The notes below the pieces were generated by a model that made no database searches, was not told the origin of the DNA, and was given only the letters and a program-made list of their open reading frames with translations. A DNA stretch of 12,518 bases from the NCBI GenBank assembly GCA_900290315.1, contig OKRF01000239.1, forward strand, positions 1-12,518, read 5' to 3'. Positions 1 through 6,312 of the stretch are shown in pieces. The stretch is from Candidatus Sulfopaludibacter sp. SbA3 (GTDB taxonomy: Bacteria > Acidobacteriota > Terriglobia > Bryobacterales > Bryobacteraceae). How positions within the stretch are numbered: the first letter of the stretch is position 1; each line of letters starts with the position of its first letter. Made by a program: the position numbers and the translations under genes.

Positions 1-458
1 GGGCCGGTTGTTGCCGTCGTCAAAACCGGCAATACTGCGGGTGTTTTACTCCGGCACTGACAGCGGAGTTGATCGAGATGAGTGAGGACGAGGTCGAGAG
101 GGGCATCGGGCGCGCCAGTCGGGCCGAAATTGTATTCGAAACGTCCGATCACTTTGACGCCGCAGGCGCGGGCGGTGGCGAAGTCCGTGCGGATGCGATC
201 GAGCATGGCGCCAGAGAGCCGGCGGCCGCGAAATTCGGAAAGCACCCAGGACATGCGTACGAGGCTCAGGCCATTCTCGCGGGCACGCCGCAGCCTGGCG
301 GCGTCGAGGGGAGCCGGGTGTCGCAGCGGATCGTAGGATGTCCCGATCAGGAAGCCGCGCTCGGGATTGGGAAAGTCCCCGGTGGAGGGCGAGTAGGTAG
401 CGGCAGCGAGAGTGAGCGGAAGAACAAGCAGTGTCCGGCTGGCGGATGGAACAAGCAT
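1..458 (-). CDS. DUF4874-type exported protein, partial (runs off left edge), possibly disrupted
   Basis: The minus-strand frame opens at an ATG (456-458) and stays open to the window edge, about 152 codons. After a short hydrophobic N-terminus (residues 9-20) it reads YSPSTGDFPNPERGFLIGTS, the hallmark start of DUF4874 proteins (glycosidase-like extracellular proteins of unknown function). Further family-like stretches follow: SLVRMSWVLSEF near residue 75 and GVKVIGRFEYNFGP near residue 110. After HLDQL (about residue 133, near base 65) resemblance stops: the family normally continues with a stretch about residues leading to a conserved GxxGxWGEW motif, while here a basic Cys/Thr-rich sequence follows in the same frame. 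That may mean a frameshift or a rearrangement just before the edge. There is no good ribosome site before the ATG. The DUF5655 gene lies 53 bases upstream on the same strand. The family call is fairly secure; intactness is doubtful. Confidence 0.6.
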   Translation of the reverse strand, partial: MLVPSASRTLLVLPLTLAAATYSPSTGDFPNPERGFLIGTSYDPLRHPAPLDAARLRRARENGLSLVRMSWVLSEFRGRRLSGAMLDRIRTDFATARACGVKVIGRFEYNFGPTGAPDAPLDLVLTHLDQLRCQCRSKTPAVLPVLTTATTG

Positions 459-469
459 ACGACGATTCG

Positions 470-475
470 ATTATA
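470..475 (-). promoter_or_regulatory. Candidate -10 box (TATAAT) for the DUF4874 gene
   Basis: A perfect TATAAT on the minus strand lies 11 bases before the DUF4874 ATG. It predicts a start only about 5 bases before the ATG, so a nearly leaderless transcript, which would fit the missing Shine-Dalgarno. No -35 resembling TTGACA occurs at 16-18 bases, so the call rests on one hexamer. Confidence 0.3.
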
Positions 476-511
476 ATCGCCTTTGCGACGCTCCCCAGGG
501 GGTGCGCCTTG

Positions 512-853
512 TCACGCGCAAAGCTCATAAGCCTGGCGTAGCCAGCGCAACAATTCACTATCGATGTCCTTGGCATCAGCAAGCTTTACGTCGAGATGCC
601 AGCGGTTCTTCGACACCTGCTCCGTCTTGACGATCCTGGCGCTGCGAATCGGCTTTTCGGCTTTCACCGTCAGAAGCAGGTACCCATTGCGCGGATGCAG
701 CCCGGCAAATGCCGACCCGCGAGCCAGATGAATGGAGGTCTTGTTGATCTCTTCACGAAACGGGCCGAACGGTGTCAACGCTGCCAGCAGCTCACGATAC
801 ACTTGTTGCGCCGAGGCACCTGCCGCCGCCAGCGGGTCATACGGTGTAGCCAT
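512..853 (-). CDS. DUF5655 domain protein (113 aa), intact
   Basis: This small soluble protein is made almost entirely of a DUF5655 domain, whose biochemical role is not known to me. The recognisable core runs from PFREEINKTSIHLARGSAFA (about residues 31-50) through LHPRNGYLLLTVKAEKPI and IVKTEQVSKNRWHLDVKL to a C-terminal helix ELLRWLRQAYEL. The domain often occurs as a stand-alone protein of this size, so it appears full length. The start is the ATG at 851-853, in the methionine position expected for the family. A purine-rich GGGAGGAG (867-874) sits upstream with a long spacing of 13 bases, inside the last codons of the permease remnant that ends 10 bases before. It is the only minus-strand gene left of position 2600 that looks undamaged, and it has no signal peptide or membrane segment. 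Confidence 0.85.
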   Translation of the reverse strand: MATPYDPLAAAGASAQQVYRELLAALTPFGPFREEINKTSIHLARGSAFAGLHPRNGYLLLTVKAEKPIRSARIVKTEQVSKNRWHLDVKLADAKDIDSELLRWLRQAYELCA

Positions 854-863
854 GCCACAGATT

Positions 864-1080
864 TTACTCCTCCCGCAGCGCCAGCATCGGATCCACAGGG
901 GTAGCGCGGCGCGCGGGAAGATAACCCGCTATCAGGGTGATGGCAGCGAAAGGAATTGCCGGTTTTCTCATGGTTCGCGATGATGCCGAAGATCGCCCCG
1001 CCCGGTGTTGCCGAGGCAGCGACCGGCCAGATTGCGAGAGAGGAGATAACCGAGTATCCCGCCAAGGCGCTTCCAACAGA
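864..1080 (-). pseudogene. ABC transporter permease (FtsX/MacB type), C-terminal remnant
   Basis: The last 25 or so residues before the TAA at 864-866 read AAITLIAGYLPARRATPVDP then MLALREE. This is the classical C-terminus of MacB/FtsX-family permeases: a last membrane helix, then PARRAxxVDPxxALRxE. In the shifted frame just upstream (1080 to about 975) the codons give SVGSALAGYSVISSLAIWP, like the preceding membrane helix of these permeases, followed by a Gly/Ala-rich loop. The two pieces join only with a frameshift near 965-975. A full permease of this class has several hundred residues; the large remainder (ATP-independent N-terminal helices and periplasmic domain) is absent. It resembles acidobacterial orphan permeases, but that subfamily assignment is inference. 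The tail motif is clear, the upstream match weaker. Confidence 0.6.
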
Positions 1081-1316
1081 AAGACTGAAGCCGCCTCGAG
1101 CGTTGCCGTAATCGTCAGGGTACCGATCACTAGACTGGTGTTGTGCCCATATGCGTCATAGATACCCGGTGCGGTAATCGATTCCTTGAACTGAGCCACT
1201 GCGCCTGAAAATCCTGAATTGCACAACGTCGACCAGACTGTAGACGCGGAAGCAGCATAGAAGTCTGGGAAGCGAACAAGAGCGGTCTGGTCGAGCGGAG
1301 CACGGTTGGAAATAGT
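1081..1316 (-). other. Unidentified open-frame remnant, possibly from an extracellular protein
   Basis: The frame that ends in the permease tail stays open back to a TAA at 1317-1319. Its first ATG is at 1226. The translation here does not look like a permease: it is rich in Ser, Thr, Ala and Gly with alternating hydrophobic residues (for example TSLVIGTLTITATLEAAS, residues 39-56 from the ATG), as in beta-rich secreted domains. I do not recognise a family. No signal peptide is encoded at an available start. It may be a second gene fragment fused to the permease remnant, or non-coding sequence open by chance. Confidence 0.25.
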
Positions 1317-1556
1317 TTACTCCAGCGACTTAAGCTAAAGTTGATTGTTGCAATGAGCCGGAGGTCTGCTGCGCCCCCGCCCACCAACCCCCGACGCTAC
1401 GCGCCTTTGGCGCGGATAATGGAAACCAAACCGCTACGCCTGCGGCGTGGACGATATCGCCTGCGCCTCCATTCCTCTATAAACACGCCTTCCGCGTGGT
1501 TGATGACCGTCCGTATCCTACTCCGGTTCCTAGTCCCGTTCTTGGAGTGGGTCACT
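1317..1556. other. Gene-poor stretch between two pseudogenes
   Basis: No reading frame here resembles a known protein on either strand; the plus-strand ATG at 1341 opens 89 basic codons of low-complexity composition that I do not accept as a gene. It contains the three short palindromes described separately and a 9-bp direct repeat TGGGTCACT at 1548-1556, whose second copy (1572-1580) lies in the decayed tail of the endonuclease remnant. No transposase end or target duplication could be recognised. Confidence 0.5.
1400..1498. repeat. Three short tandem palindromes (REP-like)
   Basis: Three GC-rich hairpin-forming units lie close together: CGCGCC-TTT-GGCGCG (1400-1414), ACGCC-TGC-GGCGT (1436-1448) and CACGC-CTTCC-GCGTG (1484-1498). 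The first two are preceded by GCT and all resemble each other as ACGC, a short loop, then GCGTGG or GCGCGG and a GAT-like tail. Their centres are about 35 and 49 bases apart. This organisation resembles repetitive extragenic palindromes. No flanking gene ends close enough for them to act as a terminator, and no T run follows. Confidence 0.45.
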
Positions 1557-2076
1557 TCAGCCAAGGGCTACTGGGTCACTCTTGCCTTGCTGAGCGTCGA
1601 AGACCCATGAATCAGTTTCGCTATAGTATGCGCGAGCCGCGACGACCTCGGTTTCCCACCGGTGCCGCTGATCGCTTTGCTTGAATCACAATGGCGCGGT
1701 TTGACCGACGGGCGATGATGTCAGCCCCCCTGTCGCCCGTCCTTGGCGTTCCCCTGACGCTGCAGCCGTGCTGTTTCAGAAGCTGCATCAGGTAGTTCTC
1801 AAACTCCACGCCCGTCATCCTGGCGACCTCTTCTGCTGGCCGCTGTCGGCCGGGCTCTGCAGCATGATAGAACCGAAACCGCGCTTCGATTCTTGAGAAC
1901 AGCTCTTGATACACGGCGGAAGGATGACCTGGCAGTCAAACGCTCCGCCCTCTGCGTCGGCAATCTTTTCTATCCAGCTCTATACAGTGAAAGATCTCTT
2001 GGTCTAGGCTCTTCCAATTCTCATCTCCGTATTCGTCAAGGGTGGAGTCCTTTCGCTCTGCGATGGAGAGAACTTG
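1557..2076 (-). pseudogene. Mrr-like restriction endonuclease, broken by three frameshifts
   Basis: One ancestral protein can be read in four pieces. Piece 1 (2076 to about 1980) gives TLDEYGDENWKSLDQEIFHC. Piece 2 (about 1978-1920, shifted) gives WIEKIADAEGGAFDCQVILP. Piece 3 (from 1914, back in the first frame) gives VYQELFSRIEARFRF and then MTGVEFENYLMQLLKQHGCS, GDRGADIIARR and IVIQAKR. Piece 4 (from 1649, shifted again) gives EVVAARAYYSETDSW. Pieces 3 and 4 form the Mrr-cat domain of PD-(D/E)XK nucleases that cut modified or foreign DNA: the catalytic Asp is in GDRGAD and the Lys in the Q-x-K motif QAKR. About three residues (the usual AVQ before EVVAARAYY) are lost at the last break, and after DSW (about base 1605) homology ends, so the C-terminus is gone too. 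The longest intact frame starts at a GTG (1912-1914) and yields only 97 residues. A functional enzyme is unlikely unless the breaks are sequencing errors. Confidence 0.75.
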
Positions 2077-2080
2077 TCAA

Positions 2081-2556
2081 TCAGGCCGGTGTGAGGACCC
2101 CGCGTTCACCGGCGATGGTGACATTCACAGCCAGTTGGTGGCCGCCGAAAGGCGCTCCCAGGATCGAAATGTAATCGAGATCCTCGCCAGACATCGCGCT
2201 GTTGCCTTCGTTGCGCTTCAGCACTCCGTCAGCTTCCATGAACTGCTGGACCTTCTCGAAGCCCCGCTTACTGAGCACCGAGGCAACCAGAGCGAACGCG
2301 GCGGTGCGCTGGGTGGTAGTCAGTTCCCGCATGCAAAGTCCGGCCCGCCGGACCATCCCCGCCGTCGGAAGGTTGGACCAGTGCGCCCTCTGCTGTGCGT
2401 CGTCAATCGCAAACAACACGCTCTGGCGCTGGTTCGGATCGAGCGTCGCAAGGAATGTGTTCGCCGCGACCGCGAATCGCGAGCTTGTTGTGCGGCGGCG
2501 GCGCTCAGCCATAACAGAACCATAACGAATACACCGGCAGTGGCGAGTTTGGACAT
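2081..2556 (-). pseudogene. DUF3500 exported protein, frameshifted after signal peptide and truncated
   Basis: The ATG at 2554-2556, preceded by CGGAG with 5-base spacing (2562-2566), begins a clear signal peptide, MSKLATAGVFVMVLLWLSAA then AAQQ. Directly after it, near 2480-2490, the frame must shift to continue as SSRFAVAANTFLATLDPNQR, the typical start of mature DUF3500 proteins. The domain goes on with a short form of the conserved ISILG-P block and GGHQLAVNVTIAGERGVLTP, then ends at a TGA (2081-2083). Family members are usually over 300 residues and continue well past GVLTP; here only about 158 codons remain, so the C-terminal half is missing. The stop directly precedes the endonuclease remnant (gap of 4 bases), which suggests a deletion or insertion junction. 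DUF3500 has no established function. An ATG in the second frame (2512) could give a leaderless cytoplasmic fragment, but this is unlikely to be used. Confidence 0.75.
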
Positions 2557-2603
2557 TTGGGCTCCGAGTGATCTGACGAAGGGACGTTGACCCGGGAACG
2601 GTG

Positions 2604-2633
2604 GTTATGAGGGGACACGTTACGGATTGTAAA
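2604..2633 (-). promoter_or_regulatory. Candidate sigma-70-type promoter for the DUF3500 gene
   Basis: In the divergent gap between the DUF3500 remnant and the DUF763 gene, the minus strand shows TTTACA (2628-2633), 18 bases, then CATAAC (2604-2609). It predicts a start about 40 bases before the DUF3500 ATG. Both boxes deviate from consensus and the spacing is at the upper limit. Confidence 0.3.
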
Positions 2634-2661
2634 GGCCTCGCGGACCGGAGACAATAGCATC

Positions 2662-3876
2662 GTGAAGCGTTCCGGAGTCGCGGACTTGCCCTTGCACGGC
2701 GGCCGTGTGCCTGCCTGGCTCGCCGATCGCATGACGCAGCTTGGCACGGCCATCGGCGAGAGTATTCTTCTTCACTACGGTCATTCGGCGTTTCTCTCGC
2801 GCCTCAGCGATCCTTATTGGTTTCAGGCTCTCGGCTCCGTCATGGGCATGGACTGGCACTCGTCCGGCATCACCACGTCGGTGATCGGCGCTCTGAAGCG
2901 AGGGCTGAATCCGCGCGCCTCGGAACTCGGACTGTACGTCTGCGGTGGACGCGGGCGGCATTCGCGCAATACGCCGGACGAACTGCGTGCCATCGCGGAG
3001 TGCCGGGGCCTGGACGGCGACGCTCTGATCCGTACCAGCCGCCTGACTGCCAAGATCGACAACAACTGCATCGCCGACGGATTTCAGATTTACCTGCACT
3101 CGTTCATTGTCGCGGCCGATGGCGAGTGGTCGATAGTGCAGCAGGGGCTCAACGATCGATCCGGCCTGGCGCGGCGCTATCATTGGCATTCCGCCAATGT
3201 GCGCGACTTCGTGGCCGATCCGCATACCGGCATCGCCGGCGCGCACCAGGGCACCATCATGAACCTGGTGGATGCCCACGCCGCGCCCGCACAGGAGGCG
3301 CTGCTTACCATCGCCAACGCGCATCCCGACAACACCCTGCGGGAGGTCCGCCATCTGGTAATGCCCGGGCATCATGACGTGCGCGCGGAGGACGTGGAAC
3401 TGAAGCGTCTCGGCGCGGTGCTGGCGGTGGCTTATGAGCGTGACCTGAAAAGTTTCGCCGATTTGCTGCTGGTCCAGAACCTCGGTCCGCGCACGCTGCA
3501 GACGCTGGCGATGGTGGCGGAAGTGGTCCACGGGACGCCGGTCCGCTTCTCCGACCCGGCGCGCTTTTCTTTCGCCTTGGGCGGCAAGGACGGGCATCCG
3601 TTCCCGGTGCCGCTGCAATCTTACGACGAATCGATCGGCGTGCTGCGGAGTTCACTCGACAAGGCGAAACTGGACGGCGGCGCCAAGATGGAAGGCTTCC
3701 GGCGTCTCGACCGCTTTGTGAAGGTGGTCGAGCATCAACTGGAGCGGGCCGCGGATTTCGACGCTGTACTTCAGCACGAGCGCACCATTTCGCCAGCGCT
3801 GAACGGACGGACGGTGTTCGGCGATAAGCGTTCAGAACGTAAGTCGAGGCCGCGGCAGATGAGTCTCTGGGAATAG
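2662..3876 (+). CDS. DUF763 domain protein (404 aa)
   Basis: This is a full-length member of DUF763, a conserved family in archaea and scattered bacteria with no assigned reaction. Family signatures are GVADLPLHGGRVPAWL (residues 5-20), FLSRLSDPYWFQALGSVMGM (44-63) followed by DWHSSGITTSVIGALKRGL, LGLYVCGGRG (89-98), TAKIDNNCIADGFQIYLHSF (129-148) and FALGGKDGHPFPVPLQSYDE (304-323). The segment FADLLLVQNLGPRTLQTLAM (265-284) resembles a helix-hairpin-helix DNA-binding motif, and the many invariant His, Asp and Cys residues look catalytic; both points are inference. There is no signal peptide or membrane segment, so it should be cytoplasmic. The start is a GTG with GGAG at 2647-2650, 11 bases upstream; the family-conserved N-terminus begins four codons in, so no earlier start is needed. 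It is transcribed alone, divergent from the DUF3500 remnant and convergent with motA. Confidence 0.92.
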   Translation: MKRSGVADLPLHGGRVPAWLADRMTQLGTAIGESILLHYGHSAFLSRLSDPYWFQALGSVMGMDWHSSGITTSVIGALKRGLNPRASELGLYVCGGRGRHSRNTPDELRAIAECRGLDGDALIRTSRLTAKIDNNCIADGFQIYLHSFIVAADGEWSIVQQGLNDRSGLARRYHWHSANVRDFVADPHTGIAGAHQGTIMNLVDAHAAPAQEALLTIANAHPDNTLREVRHLVMPGHHDVRAEDVELKRLGAVLAVAYERDLKSFADLLLVQNLGPRTLQTLAMVAEVVHGTPVRFSDPARFSFALGGKDGHPFPVPLQSYDESIGVLRSSLDKAKLDGGAKMEGFRRLDRFVKVVEHQLERAADFDAVLQHERTISPALNGRTVFGDKRSERKSRPRQMSLWE

Positions 3877-3932
3877 AAGATTAAGATGCGATTTGCCTCA
3901 GGGCCGTGGCGCGTGAGAGATCTGGCGACCTC

Positions 3933-4814
3933 TTACGCCGCTGCCGCCGCCGCCGCGGGCGCAGAGCCACCCCGGCAAGTCTTTTCCAATTCCTGGAAGG
4001 TGGGCCGGATGCTTGAAGGGATGGCGCGGCGCGCGAACTCCACCGCCAGAATCGGCGCCGACCCGCGCATGAACGCCAGGACGCCGACTCGCATCACGTG
4101 ATAAAAGCGCGCGTCGGCATCATTGGCGCGCGCCATCCGCGAGGCCACCGGGCCCAGGAATCCGTAGCACAGCAGGATGCCGAGGAAGGTTCCGACCAGG
4201 GCCGCCGCCACCTTGTGGCCAATCTCTTCCGGAGGGCCACCCAATGCGCCCATGGTGATCACCACACCGAGGACGGCAGCCACGATGCCCAAACCCGGCA
4301 GCGAATCCGCCACGGTGCTCAGCGAGGCCACCGGTTCGTGAAGTTCGTGATGATGGACTTCCATATCCAACTCCATCATCTGATCCAGTTCGAACGGGTC
4401 CACGCCACCGGAGATGAACATGCGCAGCGTATCGCAAATGAAGTAGACAGCGTGGTGATTCTGAAGAAAGGCGGGGTATTTGGCAAATACCGGGCTCTTC
4501 TCGGGTTCGTCGATATCGACTTCCAGCTTGGCAATACCGTTTTTGCGCGCATATTGGAAAAGCTCGTTGAGCATCTTGAGGTTTTCCAGGTAGAACGCCG
4601 TGCCCCGGCTGTCACCCTTAAGGGTTCCGAGGATGCCGCGGCCCATGCGCTTGAGTGTGGGTATCGGATTGGAAATCAGAATCGTGCCCAGGGCTGCGCC
4701 GGCAATGATGAGCAGTTCGGCAGGCTGGAACAGCACGAGTAACTGCCCCTGCTCCATAACGAAGCCGCCGAGGATGGCGCCGATCACTACCAGGCACCCG
4801 ATGATCACGAACAT
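3933..4814 (-). CDS. motA: MotA, flagellar motor stator proton-channel subunit
   Basis: MotA forms, with MotB, the inner-membrane proton channel that drives flagellar rotation. The 293 residues match the family length. Four membrane segments are visible: about 1-20, 28-48, 170-190 and 203-222. The cytoplasmic loop holds Arg90 and Glu98, the same positions as the FliG-contacting residues of E. coli MotA. Also present are MEVHHHELHEP (151-161), the channel proline P173 in LPGLGIVAAVLGVV, P222 in CYGFLGP, and AVEFARRAIPSSIRPTFQEL (257-276). The C-terminus is a run of alanines (286-293) encoded by GCN repeats. The start ATG has a strong AGGGGG (4825-4830) 10 bases upstream. It lies 70 bases after the activator gene on the same strand, probably co-transcribed with it. 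A motB would be expected directly downstream, but the next gene is the convergent DUF763 gene, so MotB must be encoded elsewhere. Confidence 0.96.
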   Translation of the reverse strand: MFVIIGCLVVIGAILGGFVMEQGQLLVLFQPAELLIIAGAALGTILISNPIPTLKRMGRGILGTLKGDSRGTAFYLENLKMLNELFQYARKNGIAKLEVDIDEPEKSPVFAKYPAFLQNHHAVYFICDTLRMFISGGVDPFELDQMMELDMEVHHHELHEPVASLSTVADSLPGLGIVAAVLGVVITMGALGGPPEEIGHKVAAALVGTFLGILLCYGFLGPVASRMARANDADARFYHVMRVGVLAFMRGSAPILAVEFARRAIPSSIRPTFQELEKTCRGGSAPAAAAAAA

Positions 4815-4884
4815 GAACGAATATCCCCCTGGACGTTCGTATCGACCAAAGCCCGCGAATTTCGGGGGAAATGTACCGGTCTGG

Positions 4885-6312
4885 TCAGGCCAGTTCGAGC
4901 ACTCGGAGCTTGGAGATCAGGGTAGTCCTCTTTAGCCGCAGCAGATCGGCGGCCAAGGTCTTGTTGCCGTTGGTCTTTTGCAGCGCCTGGTCGACGATGT
5001 TGCGCTCGAAGGAAGTCACTGCACGCACGAAATCGATGCCTTCGTCCGGTACCGAGAATTGCTGAATGGAACGGCCGATATCGACTCGCGTGGCTTCCGC
5101 CGGGAGGGGGAAATCGCCCGGCAGGAGCGACTGGCGATCGCCCGACATCACGACGGCTTTCTCCACCATGTTTTCGAGCTGCCGGACGTTGCCCGGCCAA
5201 CTGTACCAGGACAGGTGTTCCAGAGTTTCGTTGAACACTTCTTTGACCGGCATGCCTTCCAGCCGGCAGATCTTGATGACGAAGTGGCGCGCCAGCAGGC
5301 GGATATCGCCGGCCCTTTCGCGTAGGGCGGGCATCTGGATCGGAACCACGTTCAGGCGGTAGTAGAGATCCTCGCGGAATTTGCCCTGCTTGACGCGTTC
5401 CAGCAGATCCAGGTTAGAGGCGGCGATCACGCGGACATTCACTTTCACAGTTTCCGAGCTGCCCAGCCGCTGCAGTTCGCGCTCCTGCAGAACGCGCAAC
5501 AGCTTGGCTTGCAGGTCGAGCGGCATGTCGCCGATTTCATCCAGAAAGAGAGTGCCGTTGTTGGCCTCTTCGAAGCGTCCGACCCGCGCGTTGACTGCGC
5601 CGGTGAAGGCGCCCTTGGTGTGGCCAAACAGTTCGGCTTCCAGCAGGTGTTCCGGAATGGCGCTGCAATTGAGCGCGACCATGGGGGCCTGTCCCCGGCC
5701 GCTGGCCATATGAATGGCACGCGCAGCCATTTCCTTGCCGGTGCCGGTCTCTCCGGTAATCAGCACGGTGCAGCGGCGGGGAGCAACCAGATCGATGATG
5801 CGGACCAGATCCTGCATGCTTTTGCTCTCGCCCACCAGCAGGTTGCGCCACTGTTTGTCATGCTGCGCGGCAGCCAGTTTGCGGCAGCGGGCTTCCTCGG
5901 CGGCCTGTTCCAGCAACTGGCTCAGCTCGTCGACGCTGGTGCCGGCGCCAGCGCAATGATACGCGCCCATGCGGACCAGACGAACGGCTTCCGATGGCGC
6001 GGTATGTGCGTCCAGGAGGAAGATGATCATTACCGGAACTACCAACTGGCGAACGCACTCGAGAAACTCGGCCGGATCCAGATCGGGGATGGAGAGTTCC
6101 ACCACCGCGACTGAATACGCCTTCGACGTGAGCCGGGACAACATGTCCGCGGGCGACTGGGCAGTCTGCATCCGCAAATCCGCGTCTTGCGCAGCGCGCA
6201 AAACCGATTCCGAGTTCTCCATGGAGCCGAGGTACAGCGCCTGAGTGGGGCTAGTGACCGGGACATTCACCGGGACGAATTCCGTGAAATGATTGGCGAC
6301 TTGAGTTCCCAT
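4885..6312 (-). CDS. Sigma-54-dependent activator with degenerate receiver (NtrC family, 475 aa)
   Basis: This is an enhancer-binding protein that uses ATP hydrolysis to open sigma-54 promoters. Order: receiver-like domain (about 22-140), AAA+ domain (158-388), C-terminal Fis-type helix-turn-helix (about 436-475). AAA+ motifs are complete: Walker A GETGTGKE (187-194), the sigma-54-contacting GAFTGA (234-239), Walker B TLFLDEIG (254-261) and REDLYYRLNVVPI (313-325). The receiver fold is recognisable (VAVVELSIPDLDPAEF, 68-83), but the phosphorylatable Asp is Glu72, the acidic pair after strand 1 is missing (ALYLGSMEN), and the conserved Lys after strand 5 is lost (GAYHCAGAGTS). It is therefore unlikely to be controlled by phosphotransfer. 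The start at 6312 is set by a near-perfect AGGAG seven bases upstream, although it lies 62 bases inside the preceding kinase gene; a later ATG (residue 31) would cut strand 1. The overlap suggests translational coupling to the kinase. Confidence 0.95.
   Translation of the reverse strand: MGTQVANHFTEFVPVNVPVTSPTQALYLGSMENSESVLRAAQDADLRMQTAQSPADMLSRLTSKAYSVAVVELSIPDLDPAEFLECVRQLVVPVMIIFLLDAHTAPSEAVRLVRMGAYHCAGAGTSVDELSQLLEQAAEEARCRKLAAAQHDKQWRNLLVGESKSMQDLVRIIDLVAPRRCTVLITGETGTGKEMAARAIHMASGRGQAPMVALNCSAIPEHLLEAELFGHTKGAFTGAVNARVGRFEEANNGTLFLDEIGDMPLDLQAKLLRVLQERELQRLGSSETVKVNVRVIAASNLDLLERVKQGKFREDLYYRLNVVPIQMPALRERAGDIRLLARHFVIKICRLEGMPVKEVFNETLEHLSWYSWPGNVRQLENMVEKAVVMSGDRQSLLPGDFPLPAEATRVDIGRSIQQFSVPDEGIDFVRAVTSFERNIVDQALQKTNGNKTLAADLLRLKRTTLISKLRVLELA

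Noticed and set aside
1..60. Possible 3' end of a plus-strand gene (GPVVAVVKTGNTAGVLLRH then TGA)
   Set aside because: The 19 codons look protein-like, but no family can be named and the opposite strand carries an open DUF4874 frame; too short to support.
503..520. TGCGC/GCGCA stem at the DUF5655 stop as terminator
   Set aside because: Five base pairs and no T run after it; not distinguishable from chance in GC-rich sequence.
2587..2615. TTGACC as a -35 box for the DUF763 gene
   Set aside because: At 17 bases downstream the sequence is AGGGGA, not a -10 box; other spacings give nothing better.
2620..3618. 332-codon open frame on the minus strand
   Set aside because: Antisense to the DUF763 gene, which is conserved along its full length.
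3877..3932. Bidirectional terminator between DUF763 and motA
   Set aside because: Only a weak 6-bp stem (AGAGGT against ATCTCT) and no T run on either strand.
4098..4742. 214-codon open frame on the plus strand
   Set aside because: Antisense to motA, which is complete and unambiguous.
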